From assembly GCA_947258625.1 (NCBI GenBank), contig CAMYJN010000100.1:1-7516 (forward strand): 7,516 nucleotides of DNA, in the 5' to 3' direction. A program made the position numbers and the translations under genes. This stretch comes from an uncultured Polyangiaceae bacterium. GTDB lineage: Bacteria > Myxococcota_A > Polyangia > Polyangiales > Houyiibacteriaceae. Below, piece after piece: positions 1 through 7,338 of the stretch. The notes beneath the pieces were generated by a model. It was not told where the DNA came from. It ran no database searches and worked only from the letters and a program-made list of their open reading frames with translations. The first letter of the stretch is position 1. Each line of letters begins with the position of its first letter.

Positions 1-462
1 GAGGAGAGCGACGCCCTGGTCGCAAGCACCAACTCGGACGCCCTCAATACGGTTATCGCGATGTTGGCCAAACGCTTCGGGGTCCCAACCGTCGTCGTGA
101 AGCTCAAAGACCTCGGCCTACGACCTGCCTGTCAGGAGATGGGCGTGGCCCAAATCATCGCGCCGAGCATCTCGGCCGCCGCGGAGATCTTGGCAGCCCT
201 CCATGGATTTGGCAGGCCCGACTTGTCCCTCGTCACGCGAGGAGGCCTTCGATTCGTAGAGTTCGAAGTGCAAGGCCTCGACGCGACATCCTTGGCTGAG
301 CTCGACGTCCCGGACGGCGTTTTGGTCCTCACCGTTGTCCGCGGCGAAGAGGTGCTGCTCGCGCGGGGCAAGACGCGGGTCCAATCGGGCGACCTGTTGT
401 TGCTGCTCGTCGAAAACGAGCACGCATTCGGGCGGATGAAGGAGCTGGTGAACCGAGCTTGA
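1..462 (+). CDS. TrkA/KtrA-type K+ transport regulatory protein (RCK domains), 5' end cut by window
   Basis: The reading frame is open from the first base and stops with TGA at 460-462, giving 153 visible residues; the start lies outside the window. Visible residues 1-60 look like the second half of a TrkA_N (RCK_N) Rossmann domain: an acidic DALVASTNSD stretch, then an LNTVIAMLAKRFGVP helix and a VVVKLKD strand. Residues about 81-150 match an RCK_C (TrkA_C) domain, with FVEFEVQ, a variable loop, VLVLTVVRGEEVLLARG and the typical QSGDLLLLLV ending. Such proteins sit on the cytoplasmic face of Trk/Ktr K+ transporters or K+ channels and gate them in response to nucleotides; RCK_C can bind other small ligands. 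The nucleotide-binding Gly-rich loop is not visible because the N-terminus is missing. A tandem TrkA, a single-domain KtrA, or the tail of a Kef-type antiporter or channel cannot be told apart here. An internal ATG at 61 would cut into the Rossmann fold and is not a credible start. Confidence 0.82.
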   Translation, partial: EESDALVASTNSDALNTVIAMLAKRFGVPTVVVKLKDLGLRPACQEMGVAQIIAPSISAAAEILAALHGFGRPDLSLVTRGGLRFVEFEVQGLDATSLAELDVPDGVLVLTVVRGEEVLLARGKTRVQSGDLLLLLVENEHAFGRMKELVNRA

Positions 463-464
463 AT

Positions 465-480
465 CCGGGCGGGGGCCCGG
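465..480. terminator. GC-rich hairpin in convergent gap, possible bidirectional terminator
   Basis: The 33-bp gap between the trkA-like stop and the dehydratase stop contains a perfect 6-bp inverted repeat: CCGGGC at 465-470 and GCCCGG at 475-480, around a GGGG loop. It begins 2 nt after the plus-strand stop codon. Neither strand shows a clear T-run after the stem, so it is not a textbook intrinsic terminator. Its position between two converging genes is the main argument for a role in ending transcription in both directions. Confidence 0.3.
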
Positions 481-495
481 CCCCTCGACGAAGGC

Positions 496-1707
496 TCAGT
501 CGAGCATCCGAGCGTCGAAGCCCTGGGCCGACAAGGCCCCCAACACCTGCTCCGCCTCTTCTTCGCCTCGAAGCTGCAGCACCATGTTCACGATCGCCGC
601 GCGAGCCGAGGAGGCGTCGAAGGCACGCTGGTGGCTGATCTCCATGATGTTGCTGTGGAGCTCGCCGAGCAGCTGGGTGACTTGGCCTAGGGCGCCCGGA
701 GTGTCCGGCACCTCGACCTCGAGCCTCACCAGCCGGTGGCTGCGCACCATGCCGCGCTGCAGGACCGAGGACAGGGTCATCATGTCGATGTTGCCGCCGC
801 AGAGGATGGTTCCGACGTTCTGGCCCTGGAACCGCTCTTTGTACCTCATCGCTGCTGCGACGCCTGCGGCGCCGGCGCCTTCCACGACGGTTTTCTCGAT
901 TTCCGCAAGGACGAAGATCGCCTGCTCGATGTCGTCTTCCACCACGAGGACGATATCGTCGACGTGGCTTCGAATGAGTTCCATGGTGAGGATGCCCGGT
1001 GATTTCACTGCGATGCCGTCCGCAACCGTGTCGTGGTTTGGGACATCATTCGGATCGAGGCCGTGAAACGCATGGTGGGCCGACGGGTAGCGTTCGCTCT
1101 GCACGCCAATGATCTGGATGCTCGGGTGCAGCGCCTTGGCTGCAACTGCCACCCCAGAAATCAGCCCGCCACCGCCGATGGGCACGAGGAGGCTGTCGAT
1201 TCGATTTCCGGCCTCGAGCATCTCCAGTGCGAGCGTGCCCTGTCCCGCGATCACAGCGGGGTCGTCGTACGGGTGAACCAGGGTCAGATCCCGTGTCCGT
1301 GCCAGCTCTTGCGTAAAGGCGCGCGTCTCGTCGAACTGGCTCCCGTGCAAGATCACTTCGGCCCCATGCGCACGGGTCTGCTCCACCTTGGAATTGGGGG
1401 TGGTGCGGGGCATGACGATGGTCGTCGGTATCCCGAGCCGCTTCCCGTGATAGGCGAGCGCTTGCGCGTGATTGCCGGCGGACATGGCGATCACGCCCCG
1501 TCCGCGTTCCGTCCGGCTCATGCTCAGTACGCGATGGAGCGCTCCCCGCTCCTTGAACGATGCGGTGAACTGTTGGTTCTCGAACTTCAAGTAGAGCTGC
1601 AGGCCAGTCAGTGCCGACAGTGTTTTGGAAAGCTCGAACGGCGTGTGGACGATGCTCTCCCCAATGAGCTCGTGAGCGCGCCGGATATCATCGATGGTGA
1701 CAGTCAT
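496..1707 (-). CDS. ilvA: Threonine dehydratase (threonine ammonia-lyase), ACT-domain form
   Basis: This is a PLP enzyme that deaminates L-threonine to 2-oxobutanoate and ammonia, the first step towards isoleucine or a threonine breakdown route. It has 403 residues, which fits the medium-length form. The fold-type II catalytic core spans about residues 5-320. The PLP lysine is K52 in ASFKERGA, SAGNHAQALAYHG (76-88) is the substrate/cofactor loop, GGGGL (178-182) cradles the phosphate, and CGGNID (303-308) carries Cys where Ser is often found facing the pyridine nitrogen. Residues about 327-403 form an ACT domain (VEVPDTPGALGQVTQLL), the usual site of allosteric amino-acid control. I chose the ATG at 1707-1705 rather than the longer frame from 1797. 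The family begins near TIDDIRRA, and this ATG overlaps the upstream TGA as ATGA, with a weak GGCGG 6 nt before it. The extra 30 residues of the longer frame are antisense-like and overlap the preceding gene in another frame. A serine dehydratase activity is possible. Confidence 0.93.
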   Translation of the reverse strand: MTVTIDDIRRAHELIGESIVHTPFELSKTLSALTGLQLYLKFENQQFTASFKERGALHRVLSMSRTERGRGVIAMSAGNHAQALAYHGKRLGIPTTIVMPRTTPNSKVEQTRAHGAEVILHGSQFDETRAFTQELARTRDLTLVHPYDDPAVIAGQGTLALEMLEAGNRIDSLLVPIGGGGLISGVAVAAKALHPSIQIIGVQSERYPSAHHAFHGLDPNDVPNHDTVADGIAVKSPGILTMELIRSHVDDIVLVVEDDIEQAIFVLAEIEKTVVEGAGAAGVAAAMRYKERFQGQNVGTILCGGNIDMMTLSSVLQRGMVRSHRLVRLEVEVPDTPGALGQVTQLLGELHSNIMEISHQRAFDASSARAAIVNMVLQLRGEEEAEQVLGALSAQGFDARMLD

Positions 1708-2906
1708 GGTGAACCGCCGTGGTGCCTCGACAGGAAACCCTTGGGGACGAGGCTGGTCGCTAGCATGACTTCGTTGATGTCGCGGTGCTCCGACCACGTA
1801 CGAGCTTCTCGATGCTCGGGTTCGAGCCAGAATGACGTGATCCGCGGACCGAGCGCAACGTAGGGCGTCAGCGCTTTGATCTCCGCGTCTACTTCTGCGG
1901 CCCGAGAGGAGCCCAGATGTTTCGTTCCCACCTCCTTTTCGACTAGCTCGATTGCGGAAAGTCCGATTGCGAGCCCGAGCTCCCGAAAAGCCAGGCGCCG
2001 AGAGGCGGGATATCCAAGGTCATTCCGCTGAGCGTAGCCCGCAAGACCTCGCACTGCCGCAGCAAGCAAGGCGTCCAACAGGTCAGACCCCGCGAATGCT
2101 CCGAGATGCATCAATTGCGCAACCCGTGAGGCATCGGCTAGCAGGCCGCCCAGGCCCAGCGGGTCGGCAGTCGCCCAGTCCTGGCCTGCGATCATGGCTG
2201 CGAAGTCCGCCACCTCGTCCTCCAAGTCCGGCCCGCTGGGGGTGCTCGGTTGCGTTGACTTGGTCGTTCGGAGCTGTGTGCAGGTGATGAAACCGTCTAG
2301 CGGGTCGTGGTGGCCCATCGACGGGACGAGTGGGCGCGAAAGATCGGTGCTCATCTTCCAAACCATCCGCCGACCACTTCGATCGGCATAGGTGAAGGCA
2401 TCGTGCGCCACCTTGGCGAGCTCCCGCGCCCAGTCGCTGAACTGCAATTGCCCTGTCCTGCGGGACGTCTGGTCCAAAGCGTGCATCCATTTCGTCAAGT
2501 AGTGGAAATACTGGCCGTCCCGTTGCCACTCTAGTTGGTCGTCAAAAGGTTCGCCGACCGCTCGTTCGGGGAGCGCCTTGCCAATTCGCAAGCCGCCTCG
2601 GGTCGGGTGAGCCTCACCTTCCTGCGAACTGAGGCCGCTGATCCATCCGCTTCGCGAATCATCGGCACGATAGGTTCCAAGGACGTGGTGCACTTGGTCG
2701 ATCAACCGAAGCGCAAGCGCCGTGTATCGCTCTTCACCGGTTGCCTGAGCCAAGCCGAGGAAGTTGCAAACCGCGAAGGCATCCGTCCATAGGTAGCGCT
2801 GCGCGGGTAGGTCGGAGGTGAGCCCAGTGCGTTCTGCAAAGCGCATCATGAGCTCGGCGGCTTCCTCGACGGCTCCCAGTGTCGGTGTCATTCTAATCGT
2901 AGTCAC
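1704..2906 (-). CDS. Uncharacterised 400-residue protein, possibly (alpha/alpha)-barrel, coupled to ilvA
   Basis: I do not recognise a named family. The protein is soluble-looking, with no signal peptide or membrane segment, and is mostly helical. It has aromatic and acidic blocks that look like conserved active-site segments: RYLWTDAFAVCNFLGL (37-52), WISGLSSQEGEAHPTRGGLR (88-107), a region at 121-145 with FDDQLEW and GQYFHYLTKWMHALD, KMSTDLSRPLVPSMGHHDPLDGF (184-206) and DINEVMLATSLVPKGFL (376-392). Repeated helical hairpins, each followed by a Gly/aromatic loop, recall six-hairpin glycosidase or epimerase toroids; this is inference from pattern only. The stop overlaps the threonine dehydratase start (ATGA at 1707-1704), so the two are probably translated together. 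The start is uncertain: GTG at 2906 has GGAG 11 nt upstream and an in-frame TGA two codons before it, while ATG at 2891 would give 395 residues but has no clear Shine-Dalgarno sequence. Confidence 0.75.
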   Translation of the reverse strand: MTTIRMTPTLGAVEEAAELMMRFAERTGLTSDLPAQRYLWTDAFAVCNFLGLAQATGEERYTALALRLIDQVHHVLGTYRADDSRSGWISGLSSQEGEAHPTRGGLRIGKALPERAVGEPFDDQLEWQRDGQYFHYLTKWMHALDQTSRRTGQLQFSDWARELAKVAHDAFTYADRSGRRMVWKMSTDLSRPLVPSMGHHDPLDGFITCTQLRTTKSTQPSTPSGPDLEDEVADFAAMIAGQDWATADPLGLGGLLADASRVAQLMHLGAFAGSDLLDALLAAAVRGLAGYAQRNDLGYPASRRLAFRELGLAIGLSAIELVEKEVGTKHLGSSRAAEVDAEIKALTPYVALGPRITSFWLEPEHREARTWSEHRDINEVMLATSLVPKGFLSRHHGGSP

Positions 2907-2981
2907 GGCTCAGATCGCTCCGCCAACATACACGACGCCCCCCCACGAGGCACTTCGGGTGCTAAGGTCCATCCGAGTCGC
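2907..2981. promoter_or_regulatory. Divergent intergenic region with candidate -10 elements for ftsH and the minus-strand unit
   Basis: This 75-bp gap separates two divergent transcription units, so it should hold promoters for both. For ftsH, TGCTAAGGT at 2960-2968 resembles an extended -10 box; no convincing -35 lies 16-18 bp upstream, where a run of seven C (2938-2944) sits instead. If the box is used, the mRNA would start about 7 nt before the ATG. On the minus strand, TATGTT (2930-2925) preceded by TG is a candidate -10, and would leave a 12-nt leader before GTG 2906 or 27 nt before ATG 2891. A small inverted repeat, GCAC-TTCGG-GTGC (2950-2962), abuts the ftsH -10 and could be an operator half-site pair. 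I see no sigma-32-like CCCCAT/CTTGAA pair. All of these assignments are tentative. Confidence 0.35.
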
Positions 2982-4850
2982 ATGCCAAACCAAGACCGGG
3001 AGCGGAAGCGGAGGAGACCTAGGCTGCGTCTCGGCATTCTCTATCTTCTCACGGCCATCGTCGGAGGGTCATTTCTGCTGCAGATGTGGACGACCTATGA
3101 AAGGGTCGCGTCGATTCCGTACAGTGAATTCGAGACGCTGCTCGAAGCCGGAAAGGTCAAAGAGGTCGTCGTCACGGACGACGCCCTGCGAGGCGAGCTG
3201 ACCGAAGCCATTGATGGAAAGACGCGCTTCATGACAAATCGGGTCGATCCCGATCTCGCCCAAACTCTCCAAGCGCACGGGATCGAGTACTCGAAGCAGG
3301 AGCAAAGCGCGCTCGTGCGAGGAATCGTCTCCTGGTCATTGCCTCTGCTGCTCTTTTTGGGGCTCTGGTTCTTCTTGAATCGCCGGATGGCAGGGCTGGG
3401 CGGCCCTGGCGCCGGACTGATGTCGGTTGGCAAGAGCAGAGCGAAGGTCTACATGGAGACCGATACGCGGGTGACCTTCGCCGACGTTGCCGGCGTCGAC
3501 GAAGCCAAGCAAGAGCTCCAGGAGGTCGTCGCCTTTCTCAAGGACCCGGAGTCCTATGGTCGACTCGGCGCCCGCATGCCCAGAGGGATCTTGCTCGTGG
3601 GCGCGCCCGGTACTGGCAAAACGCTCCTAGCTCGCGCAGTAGCCGGGGAGTCGGGGGTTCCTTTCTTTTCGATCAGTGGGTCGGAGTTCGTCGAGATGTT
3701 CGTGGGGGTTGGCGCGGCACGTGTTCGAGATCTGTTCGACCAGGCCCGTCAACAAGCGCCCTGCATCATCTTCATCGACGAGCTCGATGCTCTCGGCCGT
3801 GCGAGAAATGCCCAACCCTTCGGCGGAGGCATGGACGAGAAAGAGCAAACACTCAATCAACTGCTAGTCGAGCTCGACGGATTCGATCCGTCGACGGGCA
3901 TCGTGCTCCTGGCCGCCACGAACCGCCCCGAGATCTTGGATCCGGCCCTGCTGCGTGCGGGTCGCTTCGATCGCCAGGTCCTCGTGGACCGGCCGGATCG
4001 CACCGGAAGGACTGCGATTCTCAAGGTGCACGCCAAGAGGGTGGCGCTGGATTCGGATCTGGATTTGGAAGCGGTCGCCGCGCTCACGGCGGGATTCACC
4101 GGCGCGGACCTGGCCAATTTGGTCAACGAAGCCGCAATCGTTGCAACGCGAAGACGGGCCGACAGCGTCAGCTTGGAGGATTTCACGGCTGCCATCGAGC
4201 GCATCGTGGCCGGTCTCGAGAAGAAGAACCGCATCCTCAATCCGCGTGAGCGCGAAGTCGTCGCATACCACGAAATGGGTCACGCCTTGGTGGCACTGAT
4301 GTGCAAGCGATGCGATCCGGTGCACAAGGTGTCGATCATTCCGCGAGGCGTTGGAGCCTTGGGATACACGATGCAGCGGCCTACCGAAGATCGCTATTTG
4401 ATGACGAGTGAAGAGCTACAGGAAAAGATGGCTGTGCTCCTAGGCGGTCGCGCCGCTGAGCAGTTGGCGTTCGATCACTTGTCCACGGGTGCGGCGGACG
4501 ACCTAGCGAAGGCGACCGACATCGCACGGAGCATGGTGACTCGATACGGAATGGTGCCCGAGCTCGGACATGTCTCCTATGAGAGCGAGTCCTCCGCCTT
4601 TTTGGGGGAACGCAATTTGCCGTTTCGAACCCGAGACTATAGCGACGACACCGCCCGAGAGATCGACACCGCCGTCCGGGCGATGGTTCAGAGCGCCTTC
4701 GACAAGGCCCTCGCCATCCTGAGCGAGGAGCGCGACACCTTGGAGAAGGGCGCACGACTGTTGCTGGAGAAGGAAACCCTAGGCGAGGCCGCGCTCCAAA
4801 CACTGTACCACGAAATCGAACAGATGCATTCGGAGCCCCCGTCGGAGTGA
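2982..4850 (+). CDS. ftsH: FtsH-type membrane-anchored AAA+ zinc metalloprotease
   Basis: This inner-membrane protease unfolds and degrades membrane and short-lived soluble proteins at the cost of ATP, working as a hexamer. All modules are present in 622 residues, the usual length. There is a basic N-tail, TM1 about 17-36, a periplasmic domain about 37-112 and TM2 about 113-133. Walker A is GAPGTGKT (207-214), Walker B is [10 protein letters not shown] (263-272) and the pore loop is FVG (240-242). The second region of homology holds TNRP (313-316) and arginine fingers R325 and R328. The zinc site is HEMGH (430-434), with D507 as the likely third ligand in [12 protein letters not shown]. The Met in HEMGH (usually Ala), LLRAGRFDR (usually LLRPGRFDR) and GGMDEKEQ (usually GGHDEREQ) set it apart from housekeeping FtsH and suggest an accessory paralogue; catalytic residues are intact. 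The start is firm in that no in-frame ATG, GTG or TTG occurs between 2889 and 2982. The ribosome site is weak: AAGG lies 14 nt upstream. Confidence 0.96.
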   Translation: MPNQDRERKRRRPRLRLGILYLLTAIVGGSFLLQMWTTYERVASIPYSEFETLLEAGKVKEVVVTDDALRGELTEAIDGKTRFMTNRVDPDLAQTLQAHGIEYSKQEQSALVRGIVSWSLPLLLFLGLWFFLNRRMAGLGGPGAGLMSVGKSRAKVYMETDTRVTFADVAGVDEAKQELQEVVAFLKDPESYGRLGARMPRGILLVGAPGTGKTLLARAVAGESGVPFFSISGSEFVEMFVGVGAARVRDLFDQARQQAPCIIFIDELDALGRARNAQPFGGGMDEKEQTLNQLLVELDGFDPSTGIVLLAATNRPEILDPALLRAGRFDRQVLVDRPDRTGRTAILKVHAKRVALDSDLDLEAVAALTAGFTGADLANLVNEAAIVATRRRADSVSLEDFTAAIERIVAGLEKKNRILNPREREVVAYHEMGHALVALMCKRCDPVHKVSIIPRGVGALGYTMQRPTEDRYLMTSEELQEKMAVLLGGRAAEQLAFDHLSTGAADDLAKATDIARSMVTRYGMVPELGHVSYESESSAFLGERNLPFRTRDYSDDTAREIDTAVRAMVQSAFDKALAILSEERDTLEKGARLLLEKETLGEAALQTLYHEIEQMHSEPPSE

Positions 4851-4889
4851 CGCTTGATTTGGGTGGACTCCTGCTCTACCGGTAATGTC

Positions 4890-4894
4890 AGAGG
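4890..4894 (+). promoter_or_regulatory. Shine-Dalgarno site deciding the Lon-like start
   Basis: AGAGG sits 8 nt before the ATG at 4903, a good ribosome-binding arrangement. The in-frame ATG at 4885 is preceded by pyrimidine-rich sequence with no Shine-Dalgarno match, and this AGAGG would lie inside its coding region. The site therefore favours 4903 as the start of the Lon-like protease. No hairpin terminator is evident in the 52-nt gap after ftsH, which supports co-transcription. Confidence 0.6.
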
Positions 4895-4902
4895 TCAGTT
4901 CC

Positions 4903-7338
4903 ATGTCTACGTCTCGAGAGCTTCCCGTCTCCGCACTGTACCGAAGCTGTGATCTTCGACAGCTAGACTTCGAAACAACGAGCGACCTCGCCGAGCTCGA
5001 TCACCTGGTCGCTCAGGAAAGGGCTGCGAATGCGATCGAATTTGGCGCGAGCATTCAGCACGAGGGTTACAATCTTTTCGTCCTTGGCCGTGAAGGAACG
5101 GGGCGGCACTCCCTCTTGCAACAGTATCTCGAGAAGAAGGCGCGTACGGAACCGCCTGCCTCCGACTGGTGCTATCTAAACAACTTCGAGGAGTCGAGAC
5201 AACCGAGGGCCATCGGGTTGCCTGCGGGCCGGGGCAGGAAGCTTGCCGCGGACATGACTCAGCTCATCGATGACGCCCGAGCGGCGATTCCGGCGGCCTT
5301 CGAGAGCGAGGACTACCGAACGCGACGAGAATCGATCGAGCGCGAGCTCGCCGAGGAGCAAGAGGCGGCGTTCGAGGAGGTGAGCAAGAGCGCCAAGGAG
5401 CGAGGCATCGGAATCATCCAAACTCCTACCGGCATCGTATTTTCACCTATTCGCGACGAAAAGACGCTCGATCCCGAAGAGTTCAACAAGTTGCCAGAGG
5501 CGGAGCGCGAGCGGATCGTTCGCGACACGGAGGAGGTCGGCCAGGAGTTGCAAGCGGTGATGCGGCAGGCTCCCAAGCGTGTCCGCCAAGCGCGGCGCAG
5601 GGTACAGGAGCTCGATCGCGAAATTGCACTGTGGGCGGTCGGAAGCTTGATCGAGGAGTTGACTCAGAAATACGCAGCGCACGAGGGAGTCGTCCGCTAC
5701 TTGGAGCGGATCAGCGAAGACATCGTGCAGAACATTGCGCTGTTTCGGACGTCGCCCGAGGGGCCTTCGCCGCTCCAGCAGCTCGTTGGCGTACCGATGG
5801 CGGGCGACGAAATGGAGGCGTCGCCTGCCACTCAACGTTACGCGGTAAATGTCCTCGTTGATCATGCAGGCGCCGAGGGCGCGCCGGTCGTGTTCGAGCA
5901 TAATCCGACCTTCCAGCAACTTCTGGGGCGGGTCGAGCACTTGTCCCAAATGGGCACGCTGGTTACCAACTTTCGACTGATCAAGGCCGGAGCACTTCAC
6001 AAAGCGAACGGCGGGTATCTGGTGCTGGATGCGCGGAAGCTGCTGACGCAACCCTTTGCATATGACGGTTTGAAACGCGCGCTTCAGTCACGTGCGCTGC
6101 GGATCGAATCGCTCGGGCAGGCGTACAGCCTGGTCAGCACAGTCTCGTTGGATCCCGAGCCCATCCCGCTTTCGGTCAAGGTCGTGTTGGTCGGTGAGCG
6201 ACTGCTCTATTATCTGCTTCAAGGGCTCGATCCGGAGTTTTCGACGCTGTTCAAGGTAGCGGCCGACTTCGAAGACCAGGTCGACCGAAGCGAGGAGAAC
6301 ACGCGCTTGTACGCCAGGCTCCTTGCAACGCTGGCGAAACGAGCATCACTGAAGCCCTTAGACCGCCAAGCGGTCGCTCGGATCATCGAAGAGAGCGCCC
6401 GGGAAGTCGGCGATGGCGAGAAGCTCTCGGCGCGCATCGGGCTGGCGGCGGATATGATCCGGGAGGCAGACTTCTGGGCAGAGAAAGCCGGCTCCGAGGT
6501 GATCGATCTCAGAGCGGTCGAGCAGGCAATTGAAAGCCGCATCCACCGCAGCGGCCGAATTCGGGATCGAATGCGAGAGGAGATCCTGCGGAAGACCGTT
6601 CTGATCGACACTGAGGGCAAAGTCGTCGGCCAGATCAACGGGCTCGCTGTGCTGCAGATCGGAGATTCGCGCTTCGGTCGACCCAACAGGATCACTGCGC
6701 GAGTCGCTCTCGGGACTGGCAAGGTGATCGACATCGAACGAGAGGTCGAGCTTGGCGGTCCCATTCATTCCAAAGGTGTATTCATCTTGTCCAGCTACTT
6801 GGCCGCGACCTATGCAGCAGACCAGCCGCTTTCACTATCGGCGAGCTTGGTTTTCGAGCAGTCCTATGGCGAGGTGGAGGGCGATAGCGCTTCTTGCGCG
6901 GAGCTCTGCGCATTGCTGTCTGCGCTGGCTGATTCGCCGATCGACCAATCGCTTGCGGTAACCGGATCGGTCAACCAGCGTGGGGAACTCCAGGCGATTG
7001 GCGGCGTGAACGAAAAAATCGAGGGCTTCTTCGAGATTTGCCAGGCCAGGGGGCTCACCGGTTCGCAAGGTGTCCTAATCCCAGCGGCCAACGTCAAGCA
7101 CCTCATGCTTCGAAGCGATGTGAGGGATGCCGTGCAAAAGGGCCTGTTTCGTGTCTACGCCGTGGAGAACGTCGACCAGGCGATAGAAATCCTATGCGGC
7201 CTTCCCGCGGGAGAGGCAGGGCGGGACGGAGTGTTTCCCGACGGCACTATCAATCAACGCGTCAGCTCGAGGATGGCCGACCTTGCGGAAAAGCGTCGCA
7301 AGATGAGCAGCGACGCGAAATCCGGAGCGGAGCAGTGA
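4903..7338 (+). CDS. Lon-like ATP-dependent protease (S16), AAA_32 / LonB-like type
   Basis: This is a soluble Lon-family serine protease, 811 residues from ATG 4903 (817 from ATG 4885). The N-terminal ATPase region resembles the AAA_32 family. GREGTGRHS (62-70) is at the Walker A position, with Arg68 in place of the usual Lys. A long charged helical insertion, about 137-255, is broken by a beta-hairpin (GIIQTPTGIVFSP) and is probably the LID/coiled-coil substrate gate. GGYLVLDAR (370-378) is the Walker B-like strand, with DA instead of DE. VKVVLVGERLLYYLL (425-439) precedes the sensor and arginine-finger region, where DPEFSTLFK is visible. The C-terminal Lon protease domain, about 560-770, holds the Ser-Lys dyad: S662 in EGDSAS and K705 in GGVNEKIEGF. 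It lacks the N-terminal substrate domain of classical LonA. It lies 52 nt after ftsH and overlaps the next gene by 4 nt (GTGA), so it is probably in one operon with both. ATP dependence is uncertain given the altered Walker residues. Confidence 0.9.
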   Translation: MSTSRELPVSALYRSCDLRQLDFETTSDLAELDHLVAQERAANAIEFGASIQHEGYNLFVLGREGTGRHSLLQQYLEKKARTEPPASDWCYLNNFEESRQPRAIGLPAGRGRKLAADMTQLIDDARAAIPAAFESEDYRTRRESIERELAEEQEAAFEEVSKSAKERGIGIIQTPTGIVFSPIRDEKTLDPEEFNKLPEAERERIVRDTEEVGQELQAVMRQAPKRVRQARRRVQELDREIALWAVGSLIEELTQKYAAHEGVVRYLERISEDIVQNIALFRTSPEGPSPLQQLVGVPMAGDEMEASPATQRYAVNVLVDHAGAEGAPVVFEHNPTFQQLLGRVEHLSQMGTLVTNFRLIKAGALHKANGGYLVLDARKLLTQPFAYDGLKRALQSRALRIESLGQAYSLVSTVSLDPEPIPLSVKVVLVGERLLYYLLQGLDPEFSTLFKVAADFEDQVDRSEENTRLYARLLATLAKRASLKPLDRQAVARIIEESAREVGDGEKLSARIGLAADMIREADFWAEKAGSEVIDLRAVEQAIESRIHRSGRIRDRMREEILRKTVLIDTEGKVVGQINGLAVLQIGDSRFGRPNRITARVALGTGKVIDIEREVELGGPIHSKGVFILSSYLAATYAADQPLSLSASLVFEQSYGEVEGDSASCAELCALLSALADSPIDQSLAVTGSVNQRGELQAIGGVNEKIEGFFEICQARGLTGSQGVLIPAANVKHLMLRSDVRDAVQKGLFRVYAVENVDQAIEILCGLPAGEAGRDGVFPDGTINQRVSSRMADLAEKRRKMSSDAKSGAEQ
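7324..7332 (+). promoter_or_regulatory. Double GGAG ribosome-binding site for the USP-like gene
   Basis: Two GGAG repeats (7324-7327 and 7329-7332) lie in the last codons of the Lon-like gene, 7 and 2 nt before the GTG at 7335. The upstream copy is ideally spaced for initiation. This supports a GTG start overlapping the Lon-like TGA. Confidence 0.55.

Noticed and set aside
496..1707. Attenuator, leader peptide or T-box controlling threonine dehydratase
   Set aside because: The gene is directly overlapped by the upstream coding sequence, leaving no leader region, and no isoleucine/threonine-rich leader peptide is visible before 2906.
1033..1863. 276-residue plus-strand open frame opposite the threonine dehydratase
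   Set aside because: It is antisense to two well-supported minus-strand genes, has low-complexity composition typical of a GC-rich shadow, and shows no recognisable domain or ribosome site.
4267..4284. HEMGH read as a broken FtsH protease site
   Set aside because: HExxH is intact and the third-ligand Asp is present, so the site should still bind zinc; only the non-catalytic third position differs.
5443..6051. 202-residue minus-strand open frame inside the Lon-like gene
   Set aside because: It is antisense to strongly conserved Lon-like coding sequence, is rich in Arg and Leu as expected from a complementary frame, and has no recognisable motif.
6219..6764. 181-residue minus-strand frame extremely rich in Ser and Arg
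   Set aside because: The Ser/Arg-rich composition is the usual product of reading a GC-rich gene from the opposite strand; it covers conserved Lon-like sequence.
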